6,777 nt of DNA from DATKMS01 sp041497995 (GCA_041497995.1 JBGQHM010000368.1:1-6777); one strand, 5' to 3'. Shown: positions 1-6,329, counted from the first letter of the stretch. Notes: generated from the sequence alone by a model not told the origin. Numbers and translations: made by a program.

Positions 1-1307
1 AGGGGCGCGAGTAGCGGGTCGGTCCTGATCAGATCGTCGCCTTCGATGAAACCGCAGGTGTTGCCGCTGTCAATGTTGTTGCCGAACGACGTGATGGTAC
101 CCGCGCAATTGTCGGTGCCTGCCACGATGGTGTTTCTGAGCGTGATGAAGCCAGCGCCGCCCGTCAGGTTGGCAAGCGTACTGCCGTACTTGGCGTGATT
201 GTCAGCAAACGTCACGTTGGTGAGTGTCGCGGTGGCCCGGCCCCCGTCGCTGCTTAGACCCCCGCCGCTCCCACCCGTACCCTTGACCCGATTTCCCGCG
301 AAGGTGACGTTGGTGAGCGTCACGACACCTGCGTAGTTCGCCATGCCGCCGCCGTGACCGTTCAACGTGTTCTTCGTAAAGGTGACGTTGGTCAGCGTCG
401 CAGTGCCTCCGACGTTTGCCAAGCCACCGCCCTCGCCGAAACCGCTAATGACCGTGTTCGCCGTGAAGGTGACGTCTGTCAGTGTCGCGGTGCCCCCGTT
501 CAGGAAGCCGCCGCCGGGGACAAAAGGCTCCTCAACGGCCTTGTTCTTGGTGAATGTTACGTTGGTGAGAACAACGGTGCCGGCGTTGTCCAGCCCGCCG
601 CCGCCGTACACGTGGGCGCGATTCCCAGTAAACGTGACATTCGTGAGGCTGGCCGTTCCAGCGTTCCGCAGGCCGCCGGCAGAGAAGTCCCCGTGATTCC
701 CTGCGAATATGACGTTCGAGAATGTGGCGGTGCCCGCGTTCTCACAACCGCCACCGAATTCCTTCGCCTCATTTCTGGAGAAGGTGATGTCGGTGAGTGC
801 GACGGTGGCGCCAACGTCGATATAGAGGCCGCCGCCCCCGTGATTCTCTATCGAGTAGTCCGCGAATCCCTTCTGAATGGTCAGCTGGGACATCGTGACG
901 CTGGCTGTGCCTGCAATAGTTGCAACCCGACTCTTGCGAGTGCCGTCCATTGCGGTGTGAGTGGCGCCCTCGCCGGTGATCGTCAGGTCATCAGTGACAG
1001 TGAGCTCACCTGCCGTGAGCTTGTATCTGCCCGCGGGGAGGATGACCGCATCGGCACCGGGCAGACTGTTCGCTTCCTCGATCGCGGCGCGCAGGGTGCA
1101 CGCGCCCGCGCCGGTTGCGCAGATGCTGTCGCCCGGTGTCGCGTCTGGCGCATCGGTTCTATCGTTGACCGTGAAGCTTGCGGCGCGGCTTGGTGACGGC
1201 AGTACCCAATGAGACATGGTTGTTATGACCCCAGCCGCGACGCCGACGAGAGCTGGTGTGACGAGGTGCGCGAGGAAGAGACCGGATGCACGTGAGGGGC
1301 GCTTCAT
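1..1307 (-). CDS. Secreted beta-helix repeat protein, CSLREA-like with choice-of-anchor Q-like C-terminus (C-terminal end cut off)
   Basis: The frame is open from ATG at 1307 through the left edge, giving 435 complete codons and no stop. The N-terminus looks like a long signal peptide, with a basic start, a hydrophobic stretch at about residues 9-30 and an Ala-rich cleavage region near 41-44. A CSLREA-like motif, CTLRAAIEEAN, lies at 70-80. Residues 150-375 hold eight coils of 25-31 residues, each with a glycine-rich GGG(L/M/F) turn, an LTNVTF-type strand and an FxxN turn. From about 390 the sequence (NTIVAG at 392-397, NNIDSGNTCGF at 410-420, DPLLAP at 430-435) resembles the choice-of-anchor Q domain. 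Together these predict a right-handed parallel beta-helix exported to the surface or periplasm; the ligand is unknown. The start is fixed by an AGGAGG eight bases upstream. The first 149 bases overlap, in another frame, the 3' end of the delta-60 gene. Fold and localisation are inferred; the specific role is unknown. Confidence 0.88.
   Translation of the reverse strand, partial: MKRPSRASGLFLAHLVTPALVGVAAGVITTMSHWVLPSPSRAASFTVNDRTDAPDATPGDSICATGAGACTLRAAIEEANSLPGADAVILPAGRYKLTAGELTVTDDLTITGEGATHTAMDGTRKSRVATIAGTASVTMSQLTIQKGFADYSIENHGGGGLYIDVGATVALTDITFSRNEAKEFGGGCENAGTATFSNVIFAGNHGDFSAGGLRNAGTASLTNVTFTGNRAHVYGGGGLDNAGTVVLTNVTFTKNKAVEEPFVPGGGFLNGGTATLTDVTFTANTVISGFGEGGGLANVGGTATLTNVTFTKNTLNGHGGGMANYAGVVTLTNVTFAGNRVKGTGGSGGGLSSDGGRATATLTNVTFADNHAKYGSTLANLTGGAGFITLRNTIVAGTDNCAGTITSFGNNIDSGNTCGFIEGDDLIRTDPLLAP
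211..793 (-). repeat. Eight in-frame beta-helix coil repeats
   Basis: On the plus strand a degenerate GTGACGTTGG-like word recurs at 211, 304, 382, 469, 556, 634, 709 and 784. The intervals are 93, 78, 87, 87, 78, 75 and 75 bases, all multiples of three. In the protein this matches FxxN turns at residues 176, 201, 226, 252, 281, 310, 336 and 367. The units diverge in sequence but keep frame, as expected of selected protein repeats rather than recent DNA duplication. The FxxN plus GG pattern recalls chlamydial Pmp-type repeats. Confidence 0.85.
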
Positions 1308-1467
1308 AACGAATTCCTCCTGCGCCTGTTGCGGCGCGAGTTGGGCGAGGCTGGTCGGGCCCCGATGTCCGGCTGAGCGCAGTCCCCGTGGTTGTTCCTG
1401 TCCCCTTCACGCGCTGTGGGGGTGCGGCGAGGTCACCGCAGGCCATCAAACCTCGCAAGTTGTCCGT
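1159..1467 (-). other. Anomalous C-terminal extension of the delta-60 protein
   Basis: These codons (residues 467-568) follow the hydrophobic segment and Arg cluster where a surface-anchored protein would be expected to stop. The product is rich in Thr, Arg, Pro and Gly with no domain, and it crosses the Shine-Dalgarno and first 49 codons of the beta-helix gene in another frame. Both alternative frames meet a stop within about 15 codons of the Arg cluster (one is the TGA at 1446-1448). A lost stop codon or a small indel, natural or from assembly, would explain this. A genuine cytoplasmic tail cannot be excluded. Confidence 0.55.
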
Positions 1468-2865
1468 GCGAGTGAAGAAGCGTCGCAACAGAACGAGCAG
1501 CGGCAGCAAGAGTATGGGGAGCAGGCCGCTCTGTGAGGCAGGTCGGATCGCGCAGCTGCTCGACTCGCCGCTTCCGGGCCCAGGTGTTGGTGTGGCGGTG
1601 GGCGTTGGCACCGGAAGGGTATCACCCTGATAGCGCACCAGCACCAAGCGGTTAACGTCGACGCCCACGGCGAGCAGCTTGCCGTTTGGCAGCAGGGTGA
1701 TGTCGCCAAGCGTGACAAACATGTCACCGATTGGCGTGCGCACCTTACCACCAATGCCGAAAGTACTGTCTAGACTTCCGTCCGCGTTGTAGCGGACCAG
1801 CGCGAAGCTTGACCCGAAATTTGGGCTATCTTCCCCCGCCGCCGTTCCGGCGAGCACGAGCCGACCGTCGGGCTGCACGACGACTCGAGCGCCAGTATTG
1901 TCGATGTCGATTGCCGCTTCAACCGTCCCGTCATCGGCGAATGTGCGGTCCAGGCTGCCATTGGCATCGAAGCGCGCAAGGAGGAACGTGATGTTGAAGG
2001 TCCACCCGGAGACGAGCAGTTTGCCGTCGGGCTGCCGCGCAATGCCGTTTACCAGGTCGACGCCGGTCCCACCGTTTGCCACTCCATTCTTGCCGAAGGT
2101 GTCGTCCAGACTGCCGTCTTCGTTCAGCCGCACTACGACGAGGTCCCTTGCGGACCGGAAGTCGTGGCGGCCAGCAGCCACAATCTTGTGGTCGGGCTGC
2201 ACCAACACGGCTTCGAAATCAAAGTCAATGTCCGACGAATCCTTGGGGGTAAGCTTCATCACTCCGTTCTCGGCGAATGTGGTGTCGAGACTGCCGTCGG
2301 GGTTGTAGCGGACCACCACTCCGATGTTGCATGAGTTGTCCGGTGCGCTGCACCCCACTACCACCAACTTGTCGTCCGCCTGTAGCGCGAGCGCACGTGC
2401 TTGACTGAATTCATCGGGCGAGGTGCGCACCACTCCGTTGGAGCCAAACGTTGGGTCAAGATGCCCATCCTGGTCGTAGCGCGTGAGCGCGAAGCCAAAT
2501 GGGTAACCGCCGGCCGTCCCTGCAAGAACAAGCTTGCCGTTCGTCTGCCTTACCAGGCCGGTGGCGTAGTCGTCTTGTACGCTCAGGAAGGTCGTCGTGA
2601 GGCCCCCCACACCAAACGTTCGATCGACGCTGAGGTCGGCGTTGTACCGCACCAGCACGAAGTCCTCTTCGTTGCCTTCGGTGTCGGCGCCGCCGGCGAC
2701 CACGATCTTGCCATCGGGTTGCAGCAAGACTGTCGTCACGGCTGTCCTGCGTCCGATCAACGTTCTAACGATGGCATCCACGTCCCCGGCGGCGGCCCAC
2801 GCAGGAACGGGAACTGCCATCGCTACTAGGCAGACCACAGAGATTACTTGTCGTCGCGTCCTCAT
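1159..2865 (-). CDS. Secreted delta-60 repeat protein with run-on C-terminus
   Basis: The 568-residue product begins with a typical signal peptide (MRTRR, a hydrophobic core to about residue 20, cleavage near AWA-A at 22-26). Seven delta-60 type repeats follow (TIGR02608-like). Each has a QPDGK(I/L)VVAG strand and, in the first six, a RYNxDGSLDxTFGxxG segment; the key Gln or its equivalent lies at about 49, 107, 162, 223, 278, 331 and 392. A Thr-Pro linker (418-432), a lone Cys438, a hydrophobic stretch (448-460) and an RRFFTR cluster (461-466) resemble the C-terminal anchoring signals of deltaproteobacterial surface proteins. Such proteins normally end shortly after the Arg cluster, but this frame runs on about 102 residues with no recognisable domain and overlaps the next gene. 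A GAGGGGG sits six bases before the ATG. The role is probably extracytoplasmic; ligand and function are unknown. The downstream beta-helix gene is probably co-transcribed. Confidence 0.85.
   Translation of the reverse strand: MRTRRQVISVVCLVAMAVPVPAWAAAGDVDAIVRTLIGRRTAVTTVLLQPDGKIVVAGGADTEGNEEDFVLVRYNADLSVDRTFGVGGLTTTFLSVQDDYATGLVRQTNGKLVLAGTAGGYPFGFALTRYDQDGHLDPTFGSNGVVRTSPDEFSQARALALQADDKLVVVGCSAPDNSCNIGVVVRYNPDGSLDTTFAENGVMKLTPKDSSDIDFDFEAVLVQPDHKIVAAGRHDFRSARDLVVVRLNEDGSLDDTFGKNGVANGGTGVDLVNGIARQPDGKLLVSGWTFNITFLLARFDANGSLDRTFADDGTVEAAIDIDNTGARVVVQPDGRLVLAGTAAGEDSPNFGSSFALVRYNADGSLDSTFGIGGKVRTPIGDMFVTLGDITLLPNGKLLAVGVDVNRLVLVRYQGDTLPVPTPTATPTPGPGSGESSSCAIRPASQSGLLPILLLPLLVLLRRFFTRTDNLRGLMACGDLAAPPQRVKGTGTTTGTALSRTSGPDQPRPTRAATGAGGIRYEAPLTCIRSLPRAPRHTSSRRRRGWGHNNHVSLGTAVTKPRRKLHGQR
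1316..1321 (-). promoter_or_regulatory. Ribosome binding site of the beta-helix gene
   Basis: AGGAGG on the minus strand lies eight bases upstream of the ATG at 1307. This full-length Shine-Dalgarno match decides the start of the beta-helix gene. It also shows that independent translation begins inside the 3' part of the upstream delta-60 reading frame. Confidence 0.8.
1627..2736 (-). repeat. Seven tandem delta-60 repeats in protein
   Basis: The segment encodes residues 44-413. The repeat spacing is 58, 55, 61, 55, 53 and 61 residues, and the seventh copy is shortened before the Thr-Pro linker. Similarity is partly visible in DNA: the segments near 1771-1797 and 2287-2313 are almost the same. 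Seven copies of a beta-strand-rich unit would suit a propeller-like fold, but that is only an inference. Confidence 0.8.
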
Positions 2866-2915
2866 GTCCTTCCCCCTCTATGCGTCGGCTGCCAGTCGCC
2901 GTCTAGTCGTCAATG

Positions 2916-2944
2916 GTGTTAACAAGAGCTGTTATGCTTGTCAA
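2916..2944 (-). promoter_or_regulatory. Candidate sigma-70 promoter for the delta-60 gene
   Basis: A perfect TTGACA lies at 2944-2939 on the minus strand. After a 17-base spacer comes TAACAC at 2921-2916, only a 3/6 match to TATAAT. The predicted transcript would start near 2908, leaving a leader of about 40 bases before the ATG. The -35 is convincing and the -10 is weak, so an activator or another sigma factor may be involved. Confidence 0.35.
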
Positions 2945-3012
2945 GAAAAACTGTTCTCACTGCGTCGTACTATCGGCCTGTCGCTTCACGCGCCAAGACG
3001 TGGTTTGGTTCC

Positions 3013-3040
3013 GCCACACCTGGGAGTGGCCACTTGTGGC
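3013..3040. promoter_or_regulatory. Cluster of GCCAC/GTGGC inverted half-sites, candidate operator
   Basis: Within 28 bases there are GCCAC at 3013-3017, GTGGC at 3026-3030, GCCAC at 3029-3033 and GTGGC at 3036-3040. They form a perfect 10-base palindrome AGTGGCCACT (3025-3034) and an overlapping inverted repeat GCCAC-TT-GTGGC (3029-3040). The cluster lies 68 bases upstream of the regulator gene and about 70 bases from the TTGACA of the opposite promoter, where an autoregulatory operator would be placed. Binding is inferred. Confidence 0.4.
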
Positions 3041-3107
3041 ACTGACGGCTGCGCGCGACTGGAAACAGTAGTAACAGATGTTGTTTTGTTCTTGTCGTTG
3101 ATGTGCT

Positions 3108-3932
3108 ATGAGCCAGCTCGTGGCGGCCTCGCTCTCCCCGCGCAAAGGGATCAAAGACGTCTTCTACGAGACCCGTGTGCTCATGGGGCGCGAGTACTCG
3201 GTGCGTCGCTTCGCCAGGGAGGTGCTCGGCGGCCACGTGGATCCAGTGATGGTCGGCTACATCGAGAAGGGCGCGCGCTTCCCGAGTGAGGCGCTAGTGC
3301 GGCGGCTGGCGACGATTCGCAAACAGGATCCGCACGAGCTGCTAGCGCTGCTGTGGCGCGACCGGATGGTGTACGCCTTCGCCAAAGAGTTGCGCCGCGT
3401 ACTGCGCGCCCCGAAAGGGCCCTCCGGTATCCAGGACGCGGAGTTGGCCGTGCGCATCAGCCAGGCCATCGCCGCGCTCCCGGACGATGGCAGTTGGATC
3501 CCGGTACCGCACTGGCGGGCGCTGTACCGGGCGCCAACTCGCCGGCGCTCGAGTGTGACCCCCCCTATCAGCGCTGCAATGGCCAAGCAGGTGGAAGACA
3601 CCTTGCGCTCGCAGGAACTCGTCCAGCTGCGCGGCGCCAAGGTGCGCCGTCGCGGCCGCCACTTTGCCGCGACGGACTTGAAAGAGCGCCACGCCCTGGC
3701 CATCGAGTTCTGTACGCTGTTCTCCAAGGGCCTGCTGGATAAGCTGGCGCTTGCTGAGGGCGACACCGGCACCTATTTGCGCAACCACTATTTGCACATC
3801 GAGGCGGCCCGCTTGCCGGCCGTCCGCAAGAAACTCGAAGCGGCGTTGCGCGGGATCGCCGAGGAGTTCGCCAGCGGCGAATCACCCACGACACGCTTCC
3901 TCAACATCTTGGTAACGGCCACGCCGTTCTGA
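3108..3932 (+). CDS. XRE-like helix-turn-helix regulator, possible TIGR02147/DUF4423-type C-terminus
   Basis: The 274-residue product is probably a cytoplasmic DNA-binding regulator. Residues about 27-72 read like an XRE/lambda-repressor type helix-turn-helix: SVRRFAREVLGG, then VMVGYIEKGARFPS and a following LVRRLATI helix. Residues 125-274 resemble the C-terminal part of TIGR02147/DUF4423 proteins: a PPIS...VEDTLRSQELVQL winged-helix-like block at about 157-177, a helical region, and the final RFLNILVTATPF, close to the usual ...RxxxLxxxxFP ending. That assignment comes from pattern memory and is tentative. No good Shine-Dalgarno precedes the ATG at 3108; GTG at 3120 and ATG at 3183 are in-frame alternatives, the latter sitting at the edge of the helix-turn-helix. 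Its stop is 36 bases before the GTG of the lipoprotein gene, so the two are probably one operon. It is divergent from the surface-protein genes, which makes those and itself likely targets. Confidence 0.75.
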   Translation: MSQLVAASLSPRKGIKDVFYETRVLMGREYSVRRFAREVLGGHVDPVMVGYIEKGARFPSEALVRRLATIRKQDPHELLALLWRDRMVYAFAKELRRVLRAPKGPSGIQDAELAVRISQAIAALPDDGSWIPVPHWRALYRAPTRRRSSVTPPISAAMAKQVEDTLRSQELVQLRGAKVRRRGRHFAATDLKERHALAIEFCTLFSKGLLDKLALAEGDTGTYLRNHYLHIEAARLPAVRKKLEAALRGIAEEFASGESPTTRFLNILVTATPF

Positions 3933-3954
3933 TCGATGAACCGCATGTGGCTAC

Positions 3955-3962
3955 GAGGAGGG
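3955..3962 (+). promoter_or_regulatory. Ribosome binding site that fixes the lipoprotein GTG start
   Basis: GAGGAGGG contains a full AGGAGG at 3956-3961, seven bases before GTG at 3969. The in-frame ATG at 3936 has no such site and would place 11 polar residues ahead of an otherwise standard lipoprotein signal, so the GTG is preferred. Confidence 0.8.
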
Positions 3963-3968
3963 AAGCAG

Positions 3969-4562
3969 GTGCCGCGAATCAGCAGTCAGTGGCTCGCCCT
4001 GTTTGCGACGCTCCTGGCGGCGTGCAACGGAAGCGGCTCGAGCGGTTTCGATCGTGTTCGGCCGTCCAGCGAGAACGCCGTCATTGAGCAAGTCATCCAA
4101 GGCCAGGAGTGCATGAAGACGGACGCCCTGCAGATCTGTTTTCTCGCGGCGACAGCCTCGCCTGCGATGCAGATGCGCGTCGAGCTGCTCTCCGACGTCG
4201 AACGGGTGGTGGCGGACTGCAGCGACTTCTCCTCGGAGCAACCGGATTGTCAGTTCCCGTTGGCCTTCCTCGCCGAGGGGTTCCCGAGCGACGCAACCTT
4301 CCTCGTCGCGGTTCGCACCACCGATCCAGTGGGGACGTGGAGCCTTGGACCTGACCGTGCCAGTCCACGCTTCTCCAACGAGCTCGAGCTGACGGCGGTT
4401 GTGCACGGCAGCTTTCTTGGAGATGACGGCGTACCGATTGATGTCGCGATTCTCGCCTTTTTGAGTGAGTCGCCACCGAGCTTGCCACCCACCGTCACTG
4501 ACCTGGCTGCCAGCGGTGCGGATCTGGTTTTTGTGAACGAGTTCGTCGTCGCGGGACGCTGA
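3969..4562 (+). CDS. Small lipoprotein of unknown function
   Basis: From GTG the product has 197 residues (208 if the ATG at 3936 were used). A short signal peptide runs into a clear lipobox, LLAAC, with Cys19 as the acylated residue, followed by NGSGSSG, a flexible linker typical of lipoproteins. Export and attachment to the inner or outer membrane follow from this motif. The mature part has no domain I recognise. Four more cysteines, at 48, 57, 84 and 94, form two closely spaced pairs (CMKTDALQIC and CSDFSSEQPDC), which fits two disulfides in the periplasm. The rest is rich in short beta-type hydrophobic stretches (LELTAVVHGSF, VDVAILAFL) and could be a small beta-sandwich; this is inference. 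It lies directly downstream of the regulator gene, so it may be controlled by it or sense a signal for it. It converges with the exporter operon, 40 bases away. Confidence 0.75.
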   Translation: MPRISSQWLALFATLLAACNGSGSSGFDRVRPSSENAVIEQVIQGQECMKTDALQICFLAATASPAMQMRVELLSDVERVVADCSDFSSEQPDCQFPLAFLAEGFPSDATFLVAVRTTDPVGTWSLGPDRASPRFSNELELTAVVHGSFLGDDGVPIDVAILAFLSESPPSLPPTVTDLAASGADLVFVNEFVVAGR

Positions 4563-4602
4563 GTCGAGGGGACGCGTCGGCAAATGGGTACGCGCAGTGC
4601 GC

Positions 4603-5370
4603 TTAGTTCGTCAGCCGTCGCCTGACGCCGCGGCGCGCCCAGACCAGTAACAACGCCGACACGCCGAGTACGTACGCCAGATCCCACAGCATGATCGGCG
4701 CGGCTTCACCTCGGAAGATCATGCGCGCCATCCGCACCGGGTGCAGGAGGGGGAGCACCTCCGCAACCCACAGCCACACGCCGCTCAGGCGCTCCTTCAG
4801 CGGGAAGAAAATGTCGGAGAACAGAAACAGCGGCGTCAGGAAGAGCGTGAAGTAGAAGCTGAACATGTCGATGTTCGGAATGCGCAGCGAGAAGGCAATG
4901 CCAACGGATGCGAACAGGAGCCCCGCCAATGGAATGATCGGGATCGCGAGCAGGGCGCGCGGCAGCGGAGCGAGCCCGAACACGCAGATGACGATGAAGA
5001 AGCAGCCGCCGTAGATGCAGGCGCGCGTCAGCGCCCACAAGATCTCGCCGGCGAGCACGTCGTCGGGCTCGATGGGTGTGGTCAGCATCGCGTCGTAGGC
5101 GCGCTCGTACGTAAGCCGCACGAAGATGTTGTAGGTGACCTCGAAGCTCGCGCCGTTCATGGCTGCGACACAGATCAGCCCGGGTGCGAGGAACGCGGCG
5201 TACGACGTGCCGCCCATCTGACTGATGTACGCCCCGACGCCGATGCCGAGCGAGAGCAGATACAGCACCGGCTCGAAGAAGTTGGGCAGGATGTTCCACA
5301 TCCACGTGCGGCGGTACATCGCGGCGTTGCGCTGCCACACGGCGAGCGCGTGCGGGACGGAGACGCTCAC
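4603..5370 (-). CDS. ABC-2 type transporter permease, NodJ/DrrB-like
   Basis: The 255-residue inner-membrane protein has about six predicted membrane segments (roughly 30-50, 60-80, 110-133, 139-162, 170-190 and 226-245) and the usual length for ABC-2 permeases. NodJ-type signatures are plain: FFEPVLYLLSLGIGVGAYI at 31-49, SYAAFLAPGL at 56-65, AMNGASFEVTYN at 70-81, YERAYDAMLTTPI at 88-100, GEILWALTR at 108-116 and FYFTLFLTPLFLFSDIFFP at 172-190. It ends in a positive RRGVRRR tail. It should dimerise and work with the ATPase encoded just upstream. NodJ exports lipochitooligosaccharides in rhizobia, while relatives export lipids, glycans or drugs; the substrate here is unknown. The GTG start at 5370 overlaps the ATPase stop (GTGA) and has GGAGG seven bases upstream. 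A longer reading from 5448 would only add translated ATPase sequence. The stop is TAA at 4603. Confidence 0.9.
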   Translation of the reverse strand: MSVSVPHALAVWQRNAAMYRRTWMWNILPNFFEPVLYLLSLGIGVGAYISQMGGTSYAAFLAPGLICVAAMNGASFEVTYNIFVRLTYERAYDAMLTTPIEPDDVLAGEILWALTRACIYGGCFFIVICVFGLAPLPRALLAIPIIPLAGLLFASVGIAFSLRIPNIDMFSFYFTLFLTPLFLFSDIFFPLKERLSGVWLWVAEVLPLLHPVRMARMIFRGEAAPIMLWDLAYVLGVSALLLVWARRGVRRRLTN

Positions 5371-6314
5371 GAGCCGTCCTCCAGCGTCGTTCCGGTCATG
5401 GCGAGGAAGACATCCTCGAGATTCGTCGGCCGCACGACGAGGTCGCAACGGTTGCCGCGCGCACGGGCGTGCGAGGCCAACGCGGTTGCGTCGTCGAGGA
5501 AAACCATCAGGCGTCCACCGGCGCGCAGGCGCTTGGTCGGCGCGGCGAAGCCGTTCAGCAACGCCGTTTCTTGCTCGGCTGTGCAGTCAAGCTCCACCGC
5601 CATCGGCGCGAGGCGCGACGTGATGAGCTCCGCCGGTGGCCCCTCTGCGATCACTGAACCGTTCGTCACGATCGCCACCCGATCGCATAGTCGGTGCGCC
5701 TCATCCATGTAGTGCGTCGTCAGCAGCACCGTGGTCCCGTTGGCCTGGAGATCGCGCACTTTCGACCAGAGTGCCAAGCGCACGGCGGGATCGAGGCCGG
5801 TGGTGGGCTCGTCGAGAATCAACAACTCCGGCCGATTCATCAACGAGAGCGCAACCGCGAGTCGCCGTTGGAAGCCTCCTGAGAGCTGACGCACGGGGAC
5901 GGTGGCGTGTGAGCGCAACTCGAGGAAGTCGATCAGCTCATCGACGCGCCGCGACAGCTCGGGCTCGCGCAGCACGTGGTAACGGCCGAAGACGCGCAGG
6001 TTGTCGACCGGCGACAGCGCCTCGATGAGGACGTTCTGCTGCAGTGTCACGCCCAGCCGTGCCCGCACACTGCGGGGGTCGCGGGCGATGTCGATCCCGA
6101 ACACGCGTACGGTGCCGCTGGTGGGTCGCGTGACGCCGTAGATCATGCGCAACGTTGTGGTCTTGCCAGCCCCGTTCGGTCCAAGCAGACCGAAGCACGT
6201 ACCGGCCCGTACGCCGAGCGAGAGACGATCGACCGCCAGGCGCTCGCCGAAGCGCTTCGAGACGGAATCGGCTTCGATGATCATCGGCGTGTCGGCGCGT
6301 CCGGCCGCCACCAC
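5367..6314 (-). CDS. ABC transporter ATP-binding protein, NodI/DrrA-like
   Basis: The 315-residue cytoplasmic ATPase powers the adjacent permease. All nucleotide-binding motifs are intact: Walker A GPNGAGKT (45-52), Q-loop near Gln92-93, signature LSGGFQRR (144-151), Walker B LLILDEP with Glu169 as catalytic residue, D-loop GLDP (173-176) and H-loop His201. The text around the Q-loop (LIEALSPVDNLRVFGRYH) is of the NodI/DrrA class. After about residue 230 comes an accessory C-terminal region ending in NLEDVFLAMTG, common in this class. GTG at 6314 is chosen because GGAG (6321-6324) stands six bases before it; the in-frame ATG at 6284, just before IIEADSVSKRFG, lacks a site but remains possible (305 residues). 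It starts 15 bases after the stop of the small cysteine protein and overlaps the permease start, so the three genes look like one transcript. No substrate can be read from the ATPase. Confidence 0.92.
   Translation of the reverse strand: MVAAGRADTPMIIEADSVSKRFGERLAVDRLSLGVRAGTCFGLLGPNGAGKTTTLRMIYGVTRPTSGTVRVFGIDIARDPRSVRARLGVTLQQNVLIEALSPVDNLRVFGRYHVLREPELSRRVDELIDFLELRSHATVPVRQLSGGFQRRLAVALSLMNRPELLILDEPTTGLDPAVRLALWSKVRDLQANGTTVLLTTHYMDEAHRLCDRVAIVTNGSVIAEGPPAELITSRLAPMAVELDCTAEQETALLNGFAAPTKRLRAGGRLMVFLDDATALASHARARGNRCDLVVRPTNLEDVFLAMTGTTLEDGS
5378..5382 (-). promoter_or_regulatory. Ribosome binding site of the permease inside the ATPase gene
   Basis: GGAGG on the minus strand lies seven bases before the GTG at 5370, within the last codons of the ATPase gene. 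Together with the four-base GTGA overlap it indicates translational coupling, so the two subunits should be made in matched amounts. Confidence 0.75.
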
Positions 6315-6329
6315 TTGCTGCTCCGCGTC

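Larger units (their letters stand above)
2866..3107. other. Divergent intergenic region, less GC-rich
   Basis: This 242-base region separates the minus-strand delta-60 gene from the plus-strand regulator, so both promoters should lie here. It has more A/T runs than the coding DNA around it (for example near 2915-2955 and 3061-3100). It contains the consensus -35 hexamer and the inverted half-site cluster listed separately. No credible ORF or RNA gene is seen in it. Confidence 0.7.

Noticed and set aside
354..1196. A 280-residue plus-strand open frame opposite the beta-helix gene
   Set aside because: It is antisense to a frame with signal peptide, ribosome binding site and domain repeats; its product is low-complexity and has no domain. 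Its openness follows from the repeat structure and GC bias.
1217..1217. Internal ATG as an alternative start of the beta-helix gene
   Set aside because: It would remove most of the signal peptide, and the ATG at 1307 has a perfect AGGAGG.
2401..3289. Plus-strand open frames of 142 and 230 residues over the delta-60 start and the divergent region
   Set aside because: They are antisense to the repeat protein and out of frame with the regulator, with shadow-like composition.
4563..4602. GCGCAGTGCGC (4592-4602) and GACGCGTC (4571-4578) as a bidirectional terminator between convergent genes
   Set aside because: The palindromes have loops too small for a good hairpin and are not followed by a T-run on either strand.
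4741..5712. A 323-residue plus-strand open frame opposite the permease and ATPase
   Set aside because: The product is rich in Glu, Arg, Gln and Ala without domains, runs across two well-supported minus-strand genes and has no good start site.
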